Counted from the first letter of the stretch, positions 55,892 to 64,000 are shown. The stretch is DNA of 64,000 nt from Streptomyces bikiniensis (GCA_000716465.1 JNWL01000003.1:177351-241350); one strand, 5' to 3'. The notes: generated from the letters alone by a model not told the origin. Program-made: numbers and translations.

Positions 55892-56121
55892 CCACTTCTC
55901 CCCTTCGAAACGCCCGGAAAGCTTGTGGGACGTGCCCCGCCCGGTGGGACGACCGGCCTTCGCGGACGAACTGACTTTCGTTTCCATGGTGCTCGCATGC
56001 CCGGCCGCCGGAACCGTATCCGGTCGTGCGGGCAAGATCTCACCGACCGGTCCGCCGGCCCGCGTGGAGGGCTGTGCGCGCCCGTGGCACCACGGGGGAA
56101 AGGGTGATCACACGGACGGTG

Positions 56122-57162
56122 TCAGACCATCACCAGGAGCCGCGTGTTCGGCACGAGCTTCCGGTTCACGCTGGTGCTCTGCACGAAGATGGTGAAGTCG
56201 TCGTTGTGGTCCGGCTTCACGCGCACCTCCACGTCCGGCAGGCCGAGCAGGGCCCGGGCCTCGGGCCCCGTGTACACCCGGTCCGTCCTCTTCTCCAGCA
56301 CCGCGATCTGCTTCTGGGCCTGGACCTTCTCCGACTTGCTCAACTGGTAGAACGCGCAACCGGTGCGGTAGGCGTGTCCGGACTCGACGACCCGGTCCCG
56401 GATCGCCGTGTCGTGGTCCACCGGCACCAGCCGGTACGCCGACGGATCCGCGGGGGTGAGACCGGCCGCCGCGACCGTGTCCTTGTTGACGGCCTCCGCG
56501 CCGGTGGAGAAAACCGTCCGCGATCCCCGGATGCCCTTGGTGCGGCCCACCATGAACTTCTCCGTGGCCTCCTGGATGACCTGCCCGGCCTCCTCCAGGC
56601 CCTGCGTGCTCGTGGCGTCCCAGACGGCGACGTTCTCCTCCGGGAAGCCGCACCGCACGGCCTCGCGCTTCCCCGCCCCGTCCGGCACCAGGACGGCCAG
56701 CGTCCAGTTGTCCTGCTGCGTCCCGATCATCCCGGCCACGGCCTCCACCAGCTCGTGCGGCTTCCCGGACGGGGCGTCCGGGCAGCGGTGGCTCGCGTTC
56801 TCCCGGCCGTCCGTCAGCACGAACGTCAGGAAGCTGTGGTCGCCGTACAACTGGGCCGTCCGCGCCAGCTCCCGCTGCGACTTCAGCGCGGCCGCCAGCA
56901 GGGACGTCATCCCCCCGACCCGGTACAACTGCTTCAGCGACGGCATCCGGAGCACGTCCTTGTCGTAGATGACGCACTTCACCTCGTCGGCGAAGACGTA
57001 CACCGTGACCCGGGTCTCCTGGTCCAACTCCTTCGACCGGCGGGCGAGGTACGCGATCTGCCGGTCGGCGACCTCCACGACCTTGCCGCTCAGGTGGTGC
57101 ATCGACGAACTGGCGTCCAGCACGAGCGCGACGTGATTGATGTAGTTCTGGTTCCCGGACAT
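56122..57162 (-). CDS. von Willebrand factor A (VWA) domain protein
   Basis: The 346-aa product starts with a VWA fold: ALVLDASSSMHHL supplies the MIDAS DxSxS, then MTSLLAAAL and FVLTDGRENAS. The C-terminal ~150 residues (LSKSEKVQAQKQIAVLEKRTDRVYTGPEARALLGLP) have no recognised function. It resembles actinobacterial VWA proteins found near tellurium-resistance genes, but no ter genes are nearby. ATG 57162. Confidence 0.85.
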   Translation of the reverse strand: MSGNQNYINHVALVLDASSSMHHLSGKVVEVADRQIAYLARRSKELDQETRVTVYVFADEVKCVIYDKDVLRMPSLKQLYRVGGMTSLLAAALKSQRELARTAQLYGDHSFLTFVLTDGRENASHRCPDAPSGKPHELVEAVAGMIGTQQDNWTLAVLVPDGAGKREAVRCGFPEENVAVWDATSTQGLEEAGQVIQEATEKFMVGRTKGIRGSRTVFSTGAEAVNKDTVAAAGLTPADPSAYRLVPVDHDTAIRDRVVESGHAYRTGCAFYQLSKSEKVQAQKQIAVLEKRTDRVYTGPEARALLGLPDVEVRVKPDHNDDFTIFVQSTSVNRKLVPNTRLLVMV

Positions 57163-57298
57163 GACGGCTCCCCCTCGTTTCCGAGTCTCCGAGCTTCCGA
57201 CTGGATGCTCCTACCGTGCCATCCACCACTGACAACCGGCTTCGGCGCCGTCCGGCCCCGCGCCCCCGTCAGACCGGGTTGCGAACAGTGCGCCCCCG

Positions 57299-57610
57299 TC
57301 ACCCGTCCAGGGCCTCCAACCCCCGCCTCCAACGGGCCCTCCGCTCCGCCGGGCTCTGCTCCCACCACGGCTCCCCGCGCTCCCCGAGGGCCACCTTTGC
57401 CGTGTGCACGCGCGCCCGCGCGGCGCGTTCGGCCTCGGCGTCGCGCTCCCGCAGAGCCGCTCCGACGGCACGACGGGCCGCCATCAGGAGGGAGCGCAGC
57501 CTCGCGGCCGCCTCCGGAGGGATGTCGGGGTCGGTGGCGCGCCACCGACGGCCGCCGACGACGATGTAGCGCCCGTCGGGCGTGTGCTCCGGGTGGGACC
57601 CCGACGTCAT
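57299..57610 (-). CDS. conserved hypothetical protein
   Basis: The 103-aa product has an N-terminal block DGRYIVVGGRRWRATDPDIPPEAA followed by an Arg/Ala-rich helix and EPWWEQSPAERRARWRRGLEALDG. AAGGAG precedes ATG 57610 at proper spacing. No domain is recognised. It lies 136 bp upstream of the VWA gene on the same strand. Confidence 0.7.
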   Translation of the reverse strand: MTSGSHPEHTPDGRYIVVGGRRWRATDPDIPPEAAARLRSLLMAARRAVGAALRERDAEAERAARARVHTAKVALGERGEPWWEQSPAERRARWRRGLEALDG

Positions 57611-57810
57611 CGGCACCGGCTCCTTTCGGCTCCGCCTTCCGGGGCGCGCCCGGAACGCACCCGCCGGCCGGCTCCCGCGGCGGCGCACCGGGATCCGGGG
57701 GCGGCCTCCCGCCATTCTGCGACAGGAGCCGCGCCCCCGCTTCTCCCCGCGACCCGAAAAGGGCCGTACGGCCCCCGGTGAATCGCACGACACGGGGTAC
57801 ACGGGCCGGC

Positions 57811-58104
57811 ATGGCAGCGAAGACCGATCACCCCACCCCCGTGCGGACCACGCGCCAGTTGCGCCGGATCCGTACCTTCTACGCGACCGCCGCCCTGTTG
57901 TGGGCCGTCGCGGCGGCCTGGACGGCGTGGACCCATCCGGGGTCCCGGCAGATGTGGGTCTCCGTCGGCCTGCTGGCGGTCTTCGTCGCCCTGCTGGGCA
58001 CCGTCGCCGTCTGGCTGCGCGGTCTCCGGACCGCCGCCGGGAGCCGTCCTGCGCACCACGCCGCACCGCGACGGGCGTCCGCTCCCCGCCACGCGAACGC
58101 CTGA
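57811..58104 (+). CDS. small membrane protein with two helices
   Basis: The 97-aa product has two hydrophobic helices (FYATAALLWAVAAAWTAW, WVSVGLLAVFVALLGTVAVWL) and a basic Ala/Arg/His-rich tail. No ribosome site is obvious before ATG 57811. Unknown function. Confidence 0.6.
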   Translation: MAAKTDHPTPVRTTRQLRRIRTFYATAALLWAVAAAWTAWTHPGSRQMWVSVGLLAVFVALLGTVAVWLRGLRTAAGSRPAHHAAPRRASAPRHANA

Positions 58105-58224
58105 GGCCGACCCGCGCGGGATCGCCTTCCGGTGCGTCGCGGGAACCTTCCGGCAAGGCTTCGTCAGAAGAACCGAGAGGAGACCCGGCCCGACGGTCGG
58201 GCCGGGTCCCGTTGAGGAGCAGCC

Positions 58225-58533
58225 ATGACCACGTTCGTCATCACCGTCCCCGGTACGTTCACCTCGGGCATCACCGACTCCGCACGCACGGCCCTCGAAA
58301 GGGAACTGTCCCCCCAGCACACCGACGTGAGCGAGAGCGAGGGCCTGGACCTCCTCACGCTGAACGAGGGGGGCACCTTCTCGGTCCGCCTCGAGGTGGA
58401 GGCCCCGGACCGCTACGAGGCCGAACTGGACGCCGTCCGGATCGTCTCGGAGGCGTTGGGGAAGGCGGGTGTGGCACGGGACGACGCCCCTCTCGGGGCG
58501 CCGACCGTCACCGGCATCGACAGCGACCTCTGA
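58225..58533 (+). CDS. conserved hypothetical protein
   Basis: The 102-aa soluble protein has good codon use and a TTGAGGAG ribosome site before ATG 58225. It may be a ferredoxin-like alpha/beta fold (TTFVITVPGTFTSGITDSAR, FSVRLEVEAPDRYEAELDAVRIV). No family recognised. Confidence 0.7.
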   Translation: MTTFVITVPGTFTSGITDSARTALERELSPQHTDVSESEGLDLLTLNEGGTFSVRLEVEAPDRYEAELDAVRIVSEALGKAGVARDDAPLGAPTVTGIDSDL

Positions 58534-58552
58534 TCCCCGGCCTCCCGGCGGG

Positions 58553-58780
58553 TCACAGCTCCTTCAGGCATCCCTCGAACTCGGGGAGGGAGACCAGACC
58601 GTCGCCGTCGACGTCCGCCCTGCGGAAGAGGCGCCGCAGCGCTTCGTCGTCGAGCGACCGTCCCGTCAGCCGTCGCACGGCGCCGCCGAACTCGTGGACG
58701 TCCAGCAGCCAGTCGTCGTCGGTGTCGAACTCCCCGAACACCGCCCTGGTCCCGTCCGGCGCGTTCGCCTCGATCATCAT
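58553..58780 (-). CDS. EF-hand calcium-binding protein
   Basis: The 75-aa protein has two EF-hand loops: DTDDDWLLDVHEF, with Trp at the usual Gly position, and the canonical DVDGDGLVSLPEF. It should bind one to two calcium ions. Two start ATGs (58780, 58777) follow GAGGGGG. Partners are unknown. Confidence 0.88.
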   Translation of the reverse strand: MMIEANAPDGTRAVFGEFDTDDDWLLDVHEFGGAVRRLTGRSLDDEALRRLFRRADVDGDGLVSLPEFEGCLKEL

Positions 58781-59074
58781 GTGAAACCCCCTCGTCGTCC
58801 CCGGGCGCTCCGCCGCGAGTGATGTCCGGTTGCCCCTCCCGCCGGGCCACAAACGGTGCCGGCCCCGCGTCCACCGCGCGGGCTCCGGCCGCGGCCGCGC
58901 GGGACTTCCGTCCGCCGGCGCCTCTTCCGGCGGGTTCCCGCCGGCCGGCGCCTCCGGCGCGTCGTGCGCGCGGGAATGGGCGCGGATTCGCAGGGCACGT
59001 GAATCCGTGACGGCACGCGCCCGGTCTCCCGGGCGCGGCCGAGTACGGAGAACAGGGAACGAGGGAGAGTGCGT
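58781..59074. other. 294-bp divergent intergenic region, no gene seen
   Basis: Lies between the divergent EF-hand gene and the transglycosylase-like gene. Only promoters are expected; no convincing repeat, hairpin or gene was found. Confidence 0.4.
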
Positions 59075-59680
59075 ATGACCGGGCGGACCGTGCCGGAACC
59101 GGGGCGAAGGCTGCGACTGGTGGACCGGGGCGACGTTCCGACACCGCCCCTGAGGCCCGGTGGTTACGACCCGGCCGACTACGCCCCGTGCGTCCTGCGC
59201 AGCGCGGAGGAGGCCGGTGTATCCCCCCTGCTGGTGATGACCGTGCTCCACAACGAGGCGTACAAGCCGCACCACCCCCTCCTCGAGCGGCTCTGGCAGT
59301 GGTGGAAGCCCGGGGCGTCCTTCGGTCTCGCCAACATGCACCGCGCGGCCTTCGAACAGGTCCGCCGGACGCACGGCCTGGCGGAGCGGTGGCAGGACCT
59401 CCGCGACGACCCCGCCTTCGCCGTCCACGCGGCCGCCCTGCACCTGAAGGACCTCGACCGGTGCCTTCCGGAGCGCCACGCGCGCCGCTACACCCGCGAC
59501 GAACTGCTCGCCCTCGGCTACAACACGGGCGCGCGCAACATGCGCCTCTTCGCCCGGGGCGTGCCGCCCGGCCCCATGGCGCGCTCGTACCTGCGCCGCT
59601 TCCGCGACCACCGGAGCAGGGCGGCCGAGATCCTGGCGGACCACCGCGAAACGTACGACAGCGCCACCGGCCGGTTGTGA
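59075..59680 (+). CDS. lytic transglycosylase-like protein without signal peptide
   Basis: The 201-aa product has an SLT-type pattern: LLVMTVLHNEAYK with the catalytic Glu, KPGASFGLANMHRAAF (in place of the usual SxGxxQ), and LLALGYNTGARNM (like AYNxG). It is therefore a goose-lysozyme/SLT-like muramidase fold. No signal peptide is visible, so export, or an unusual cytoplasmic or phage-like role, must be considered. ATG 59075 has GAGGGAG seven bases upstream. Confidence 0.75.
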   Translation: MTGRTVPEPGRRLRLVDRGDVPTPPLRPGGYDPADYAPCVLRSAEEAGVSPLLVMTVLHNEAYKPHHPLLERLWQWWKPGASFGLANMHRAAFEQVRRTHGLAERWQDLRDDPAFAVHAAALHLKDLDRCLPERHARRYTRDELLALGYNTGARNMRLFARGVPPGPMARSYLRRFRDHRSRAAEILADHRETYDSATGRL

Positions 59681-59807
59681 AGCCGCGGAGGACCGACCCC
59701 GCCCGGCGCATAGAACGCCTCAAGTGAGGCATACGAGACGAAAGACGTTCATCGGACCCACCGTCGCGCAGTGGCCCACCGGGCCCGTGCGGAACGAGGA
59801 GGACAGC

Positions 59808-60260
59808 ATGTCGCAGGTCGAAGAGTCCGTCGAGGTCGACGTCCCGGTCACCACCGCGTACAACCAGTGGACCCAGTTCGAGGAGTTCCCCGAGTTCATG
59901 GAGGGCGTCGAGCGGATCGAACAGCGCACCGCCACCCTCACCCACTGGGTGACCGAGGTCGACGGGGTCCGGCGGGAGTTCGACGCGGAGATCACCGAGC
60001 AGATCCCGGACGAGCGCGTCGCCTGGACCACCGTCGGCGGCGAGGTCAGGCAGGCGGGCGTGGTGACGTTCCACCGCATCGACGACCGCACCACCAAGGT
60101 GATGCTCCAGCTCGACCACGACCCCCAGGGGCTGGTCGACACGGTCGGCGACAAGCTCGGGGTCGTCAAGCGGCAGGCCGTCGGCGACCTGAAGCGGTTC
60201 AAGAAGTTCATCGAGTCCCGCGGCGGGGTCGAGACCGGCGGCTGGCGCGGCGAGGTCTGA
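59808..60260 (+). CDS. SRPBCC (polyketide cyclase/dehydrase-like) stress protein
   Basis: The 150-aa protein matches the START-like cyclase family: VEVDVPVTTAYNQWTQFEEFPEFMEGVERI and GEVRQAGVVTFHRIDDRTTKVMLQLDHDPQGL. Homologues accompany stress genes in Streptomyces. ACGAGGAGG precedes ATG 59808. A strong hairpin follows its stop. Confidence 0.85.
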   Translation: MSQVEESVEVDVPVTTAYNQWTQFEEFPEFMEGVERIEQRTATLTHWVTEVDGVRREFDAEITEQIPDERVAWTTVGGEVRQAGVVTFHRIDDRTTKVMLQLDHDPQGLVDTVGDKLGVVKRQAVGDLKRFKKFIESRGGVETGGWRGEV

Positions 60261-60316
60261 CGGGGGTCGTCCCCCGGCGGCACCCGGCCCACGGCCCGGA
60301 CACCGCCCGCCCGGCC

Positions 60317-60349
60317 CGGAGCCCGGCCGTCCCCGACGGCCGGGCTCCG
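60317..60349 (+). terminator. 15-bp-arm hairpin
   Basis: CGGAGCCCGGCCGTC (60317-60331) pairs perfectly with 60335-60349 over a 3-base loop. It lies ~57 bp past the SRPBCC stop and should end its transcript. Confidence 0.75.
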
Positions 60350-60475
60350 CCGTGCTCCGGACCGCACACCGGTACGGGTTCGCACGTATGCCCGTCCTCC
60401 CGTGCGGGCGAGGGCGCGGGGGAGGACCCTGGTCCTCGGGGGACACGACGAACCGGGGGCCGTGAGGAGAGAACG

Positions 60476-60703
60476 ATGACGAAGAAGGACGACCTGGGCA
60501 CGGGCGACGACGTCTCCTGGAAGAGCCACGGCCGGACCGTCGAGGGAAAGGTCAAGAAGAAGATCACCGGTCGGACCCGGGCGGCGGGCCGGACCGTCGA
60601 CGCCTCGAAGGAGGAGCCGCAGTACGAGGTGGAGAGCGACAGGACCGGCCGCTCCGCCGTGCACAAGCCCGGAGCCCTGCGCAAGAAGGGCGGGAAATCC
60701 TGA
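60476..60703 (+). CDS. DUF2945 (HVA1/Tudor-like) small protein
   Basis: The 75-aa basic protein has the DUF2945 pattern DVSWKSHGRTVEGKVKKKIT, YEVESDRTGRSAVHKPGALRK. ATG 60476 follows GTGAGGAG. Its stop overlaps the next ATG (TGATG at 60701-60705), and DUF2945 and DUF3140 genes commonly occur together, so they probably act together. Role unknown. Confidence 0.85.
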   Translation: MTKKDDLGTGDDVSWKSHGRTVEGKVKKKITGRTRAAGRTVDASKEEPQYEVESDRTGRSAVHKPGALRKKGGKS

Positions 60704-61047
60704 TGGCCCCCGAGCGGCGCGACCAGGACCGGGACGAGATCGTCTCCGCGTTCGACGAGGCGGTCAACATGACCGCCTCGCAGATGGAGAAGTGGCTGGA
60801 CACGGAGGAGTCGAAGAGCGCCGGACAGAGCGACGGGGGCGGAGAGAGCGTCGGCCACGCGTCCGGCAGGCGCATCGTCGAGCTCCTCCGCACCCGGAAG
60901 GCCGACCTCGACGACGACGACCTGGCGCACATGCGCAAGGTGACCGGCTACGTCCACCGCCACGTCGAACAGCGCCCCGAGGGCGACGTCACCGACACCA
61001 GGTGGCGCCACTCCCTCATGAACTGGGGCCACGACCCCGAGAAGTGA
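60703..61047 (+). CDS. DUF3140 family protein
   Basis: The 114-aa product contains FDEAVNMTASQMEKWLDTEESK, ASGRRIVELLRTRKADLDDDDLAHMRKVTGYVHRH and a C-terminal WRHSLMNWGHDP, as in DUF3140. It is translationally coupled to the DUF2945 gene. Likely a small stress- or DNA-associated protein. Confidence 0.85.
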   Translation: MAPERRDQDRDEIVSAFDEAVNMTASQMEKWLDTEESKSAGQSDGGGESVGHASGRRIVELLRTRKADLDDDDLAHMRKVTGYVHRHVEQRPEGDVTDTRWRHSLMNWGHDPEK

Positions 61048-61174
61048 TCCACCGGTTCGCCCGGACCGGATCCCCCTCCTCCGGTGCCGTCCGTCCGCAT
61101 CCATGTCCGAACGCCGGGCATACGGACGGTGCCGGAAGGCGAGGCGTGCCGAACAGGGAGAGGGCGAGGACGGG

Positions 61175-61507
61175 GTGGACCGACACCGACACGACCGGGA
61201 GGACTGGAGCGAGCGAGCGGCGTGCCGGGCCGCGGACCCCGACGAGCTCTTCGTCGACGGCACCGCCCAGAACCAGGCCAAAGCGCTCTGCGTGGCCTGC
61301 CCGGTGCGCACCGAATGTCTGGCCCACGCCCTCGACCGGCGCATCGAGCACGGCGTGTGGGGCGGCATGACCGACAGGGAACGGCGCGCCCTGTTGCGGC
61401 GGCGTCCCACCGTGGCGTCCTGGCGGCGCCTCCTGGAGTCGGCGCGGACGGAACACGAACGACGGGTGCGCGGTACGGCCGCCCCGCGTCGGTACGCCGC
61501 CCGCTGA
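61175..61507 (+). CDS. WhiB-family transcription factor (iron-sulfur)
   Basis: The 110-aa protein has the WhiB four-cysteine set (AACRAADPDELF, then LCVACPVRTEC) and the GVWGGMTDRERR turn with a basic C-terminus. The [4Fe-4S] cluster senses redox or NO; WhiB proteins act with sigma factors. GTG 61175 has GAGGA upstream; an ATG at 61103 lacks a ribosome site and would add an Arg-rich extension. Confidence 0.92.
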   Translation: MDRHRHDREDWSERAACRAADPDELFVDGTAQNQAKALCVACPVRTECLAHALDRRIEHGVWGGMTDRERRALLRRRPTVASWRRLLESARTEHERRVRGTAAPRRYAAR

Positions 61508-61748
61508 CCGGCGTCCCGGTCCGGCGCGGCCGCTCGCGTCCTGCTCGGCGGAGCAGGCACACGAGCGGACCGTCGACCCCTGCCCGCCGTGCTCAACCCC
61601 GTTCAGCACGGTGGTGCGGCGCGTCGCGCCTCGGGACGGCCCGGACCGGCTCCGAGCCGCTCCGCGTCGTTCCGAGGCCGTGGCGGTGAATGCGCCGGTG
61701 TCCGATCATGGCGTGAACCGGACAACCGGGCCATGGGGAGAAGTACGT

Positions 61749-61805
61749 ATGGACGGCGGTCGGTTACCGTGGAACGGCACGGTCCACCAGGTCTTCCGGG
61801 AGTAG
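61749..61805 (+). CDS. 18-codon TTA-containing leader ORF upstream of the LuxR gene
   Basis: MDGGRLPWNGTVHQVFRE is preceded by GGAGAAG. Codon 6 is TTA (61764-61766). It ends in TAG at 61803-61805, five bases before the LuxR ATG at 61811. The LuxR ribosome site GGGAG (61798-61802) lies inside this ORF. This arrangement could couple LuxR translation to leader translation, and hence to the bldA tRNA. Expression is not proven. Confidence 0.45.
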   Translation: MDGGRLPWNGTVHQVFRE

Positions 61806-61810
61806 CGGTC

Positions 61811-62605
61811 ATGCGGGAACGGCATGCGCGGATGCTGGACCTGGCGGTCGAGGTGATGAGCACCGAGGACCCGGACCGCGTCTGGCCCCTGCTCGCCGGG
61901 GAACTGCTCACCGCGCTCGACGCGGCGCTGGTCGTCGTGAAGGAAGAGCCCTGGACGCGGGAGCGGGGCAGCGTGGCGTTCTGGCCGGGCCGGCCGGAGG
62001 CGGAGGAGCACCACCACGACGAGTCGGTCCGGCGCCGCATCCGGGAGGGCTACCCCTTCGCCGACCACTACGGGGCCGGCGAGGACCGTGCTCCGCGGAG
62101 CGCCGCGGGCATCACGGGGGCACGGGTCTGGCGGCACAGCGCGACGGCCGACGCCCTCCACCGGGCGTTCGGGACGCGGCACGTGCTCGGCATACCGTTC
62201 CCCGGTACGGGCCCGCACGTCAGCGGTTTCATGGTGCACCGGCCGGGCGGCGACTTCTCCCCGCACGACGTGCGGTACGCCGAGCGCGTACAGCCGCTGC
62301 TCAAGGCGGCGACGAACCACCGGTCCCTCCTGAACGCGGTGCGGGAGGCGGCGGGCGCCGACCGGAGACGGGAGGCCAACCGCTCCCTGGCGGCGCCGCT
62401 GACCCCCCGCGAACTGAACGTCCTGCACCTGCTCGCCACCGGCCTGTCGGCCGACTCCATGGCCCGACGCCTCGGGATCTCGCCGCGCACCGTGCACAAG
62501 CACCTGCACGCGCTCTACCGGAAGCTGGGAGCCGCGGACCGGCTCGGCGCGGTGCTGCGCGCCCAGCGCGCCGGCCTGCTCGCGGAGGACGCGGGAGCTT
62601 CGTGA
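61811..62605 (+). CDS. LuxR-family transcriptional regulator
   Basis: The 264-aa protein has an N-terminal sensor-like domain (GAF-like, residues ~1-180) and a C-terminal LuxR helix-turn-helix: LTPRELNVLHLLATGLSADSMARRLGISPRTVHKHLHALYRKLG. Such orphan regulators act on nearby or distant targets. ATG 61811 follows GGGAG. It lies ~270 bp upstream of the chitinase gene and may influence it. Confidence 0.88.
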   Translation: MRERHARMLDLAVEVMSTEDPDRVWPLLAGELLTALDAALVVVKEEPWTRERGSVAFWPGRPEAEEHHHDESVRRRIREGYPFADHYGAGEDRAPRSAAGITGARVWRHSATADALHRAFGTRHVLGIPFPGTGPHVSGFMVHRPGGDFSPHDVRYAERVQPLLKAATNHRSLLNAVREAAGADRRREANRSLAAPLTPRELNVLHLLATGLSADSMARRLGISPRTVHKHLHALYRKLGAADRLGAVLRAQRAGLLAEDAGAS

Positions 62606-62720
62606 CCCGGGATTTCCACGACCCGGACGCTCCGCAGCCGGGAGCCTCCTGACCTGCGCTCCGGAACCCAAACGGCGGTGCCGGAAGAGGACTTGGTCAT
62701 TCCCCTCGTACGGATCAAGC

Positions 62721-62760
62721 GGTCCAGACCTCTTGACGATTGGTCCAGACCTTCTTAGTG
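62721..62760 (+). promoter_or_regulatory. chitinase promoter with paired DasR-type repeats
   Basis: GGTCCAGACCT (62721-62731) and TTGGTCCAGACCTT (62740-62753) form the direct repeat that marks Streptomyces chitinase promoters. A -35-like TTGACG lies at 62733-62738, between them, and TTAGTG at 62755-62760 is a possible -10. The two operators would be bound by DasR and overlap the promoter. Confidence 0.85.
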
Positions 62761-62873
62761 TCGCCGCAACGCACTGCGGTGAGCGCAGGGCAGGGCACCA
62801 CGTACTCAAGGCCAGGCAGGGCGTGCGGATCACGGGTCACCCCTGCGCGCCGGATCCCATCCGAGGAGCATCG

Positions 62874-64000
62874 TTGAGCACCGAAACACCCCGCCGCCGA
62901 CCCCGGTCGCCGCGGAGCGTCACCCGGTCCGGCCGGGCCAAGGCCGTCGCGGGCGTCACCGCGCTGTTCCTTCCCCTGGCCGCCATGGTCGGGCTCGCGG
63001 CCCCCGCCGAGGCAGCCGCCTCCGCCACCGCGACGTACACCAAGAAGTCCGACTGGGGCTCCGGCTTCGAGGGCCAGTGGACGGTGAAGAACACCGGCAC
63101 CACCGCGCTCTCCTCCTGGACCGTCGAGTGGGACTTCCCCACCGGCACCAAGGTCACCTCCGCGTGGGACGCCACCGTCACCAACTCCGCGAACCACTGG
63201 ACCGCCAAGAACCTCGGGTGGAACGGCACCCTCGCTCCCGGCGCCTCCATCTCCTTCGGGTTCAACGGCAACGGCACCGGCGCCCCCAGCGGCTGCAAGC
63301 TCAACGGCGCCCCCTGTGACGGCGGCACCACCAACCCCGGCGACAACGCGCCCTCCGCGCCCGGCAAGCCCACCGCGAGCGACGTCACCGACACCTCGGT
63401 GAAGCTCACCTGGGCGGCCGCCACCGACGACAAGGGCGTCAAGAACTACGACGTCAAGCGCGACGGCACCACCGTCGCCACCGTCACCGGCACCACCTAC
63501 ACCAACACCGGCCTGACCGCCGGCACCGACTACAGCTACACCGTGGTCGCCCGCGACACCGCCGACCAGACCGGCCCGGCCTCCGCCGCCACGGCGGTCC
63601 GCACCACCGGCGGCGGTGGCGGCGGCGAGAACCCCGGCGGCAACGGGAAGATCAACCTGGGCTACTTCACCAACTGGGGCCCCTACACGGTGAAGAACCT
63701 GGTGACCTCCGGCTCCGCGTCGAAGATCACCCACATCAACTACGCCTTCGGCAACGTGCAGAACGGCAAGTGCACCGTCGGCGACTCCTACGCCGACTAC
63801 GAGAAGTCCTTCACCGCCGACCAGTCGGTGGACGGCAAGGCCGACGTGTGGGACCAGCCGCTGCGCGGCCACTTCAACCAGCTCCGCAAGCTGAAGGCGC
63901 AGTACCCGCACATCAAGGTCCTGTGGTCCTTCGGCGGCTGGACCTGGTCCGGCGGCTTCGGCCAGGCCGTGCAGAACCCGGCCGCCTTCGCCCAGTCCTG
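62874..64000 (+). CDS. secreted chitinase (CBM2 + FnIII + GH18), 3' end missing
   Basis: The TTG at 62874 has GAGGAG five bases upstream. The visible ~375 residues show a twin-arginine-like/long signal peptide (RRRPRSPRSVTR to PAEAAA), a family 2 carbohydrate-binding domain (~40-140, WDFPTGTKVTSAWDA, NGTGAPSGCKLNGAPC), a fibronectin III domain (~160-250), a Gly-rich linker and the start of the GH18 barrel (INLGYFTNWGPYTVKNL, IKVLWSFGGWTWSGG). The DxxDxDxE catalytic motif lies beyond the window. The order matches Streptomyces ChiC/Chi63-type chitinases. It hydrolyses chitin outside the cell and probably works with the LPMO at 2.4 kb. Confidence 0.93.
   Translation, partial: MSTETPRRRPRSPRSVTRSGRAKAVAGVTALFLPLAAMVGLAAPAEAAASATATYTKKSDWGSGFEGQWTVKNTGTTALSSWTVEWDFPTGTKVTSAWDATVTNSANHWTAKNLGWNGTLAPGASISFGFNGNGTGAPSGCKLNGAPCDGGTTNPGDNAPSAPGKPTASDVTDTSVKLTWAAATDDKGVKNYDVKRDGTTVATVTGTTYTNTGLTAGTDYSYTVVARDTADQTGPASAATAVRTTGGGGGGENPGGNGKINLGYFTNWGPYTVKNLVTSGSASKITHINYAFGNVQNGKCTVGDSYADYEKSFTADQSVDGKADVWDQPLRGHFNQLRKLKAQYPHIKVLWSFGGWTWSGGFGQAVQNPAAFAQS

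Noticed and set aside
61103..61174. Longer WhiB start at ATG 61103
   Set aside because: No ribosome site and an Arg-rich extension not typical of the family; GTG 61175 is better placed.

Overview
The window has very high GC, gene starts at ATG/GTG/TTG with GGAGG-type ribosome sites, very rare TTA codons, and actinomycete marker families (an SsgA-like protein, a WhiB protein, an MbtH protein, DUF2945/DUF3140). Together with chitin genes carrying DasR-type operators this points to a Streptomyces chromosome, probably an arm-type region because most genes are accessory. No rRNA, tRNA, CRISPR array, insertion sequence or integrase was seen.

Layout. 1-7.6 kb: 5' part of a large minus-strand protein with degenerate dsRNA-binding-like repeats joined to a region resembling the N-terminus of SNF2 helicases; a divergent AA10 lytic polysaccharide monooxygenase; a flavin amine oxidase-like protein with nested tandem repeats upstream; a Ser/Thr kinase overlapping a PRC-barrel gene; an MpaB-type protein; an SsgA-like protein. 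8.3-31.2 kb: a compact nonribosomal peptide locus, mbtH-like gene plus two giant synthetases (4861 and 2533 aa), six modules, one epimerase and a terminal reductase. The layout is C-A-T / C-A-T / C-A-T / C-A-T-E // C-A-T / C-A-T-R. Specificity residues read as aliphatic-like, Gln, aliphatic-like, D-Gln, aliphatic-like, Phe, so the likely product is an N-acylated hexapeptide aldehyde. A strong hairpin follows mbtH and another follows the second synthetase. 31.2-45.3 kb: small housekeeping or accessory genes (2H phosphoesterase, HU-like, SRPBCC, membrane proteins, two GlxA/AraC regulators, oxidoreductases, EamA exporter, STM4012-like radical SAM protein, DUF1152, alpha/beta hydrolase). 45.3-52.2 kb: membrane and envelope genes (two PAP2 proteins, one fused to a lipid kinase, YihY, M15 peptidase, AI-2E, DMT). 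52.3-62.6 kb: stress and signalling genes (PPK2, STAS, HATPase, phospholipase D-like, VWA, EF-hand, transglycosylase-like, DUF2945/DUF3140, WhiB, LuxR). 62.7-64 kb: a modular family 18 chitinase entering the right edge.

Two cross-cutting themes. First, both chitin genes carry DasR-like GGTCYAGACC operators, so oxidative (LPMO) and hydrolytic (GH18) chitin attack look co-regulated from opposite ends. Second, TTA leucine codons occur in the LPMO signal peptide, the helicase-like gene, the first synthetase (codon 55), the radical SAM gene and an 18-codon leader ORF in front of the LuxR gene, implying bldA (developmental) control of these loci. The best candidate for new chemistry is the reductase-terminated synthetase; the best candidate for an odd protein architecture is the dsRBD-like/SNF2-like fusion.
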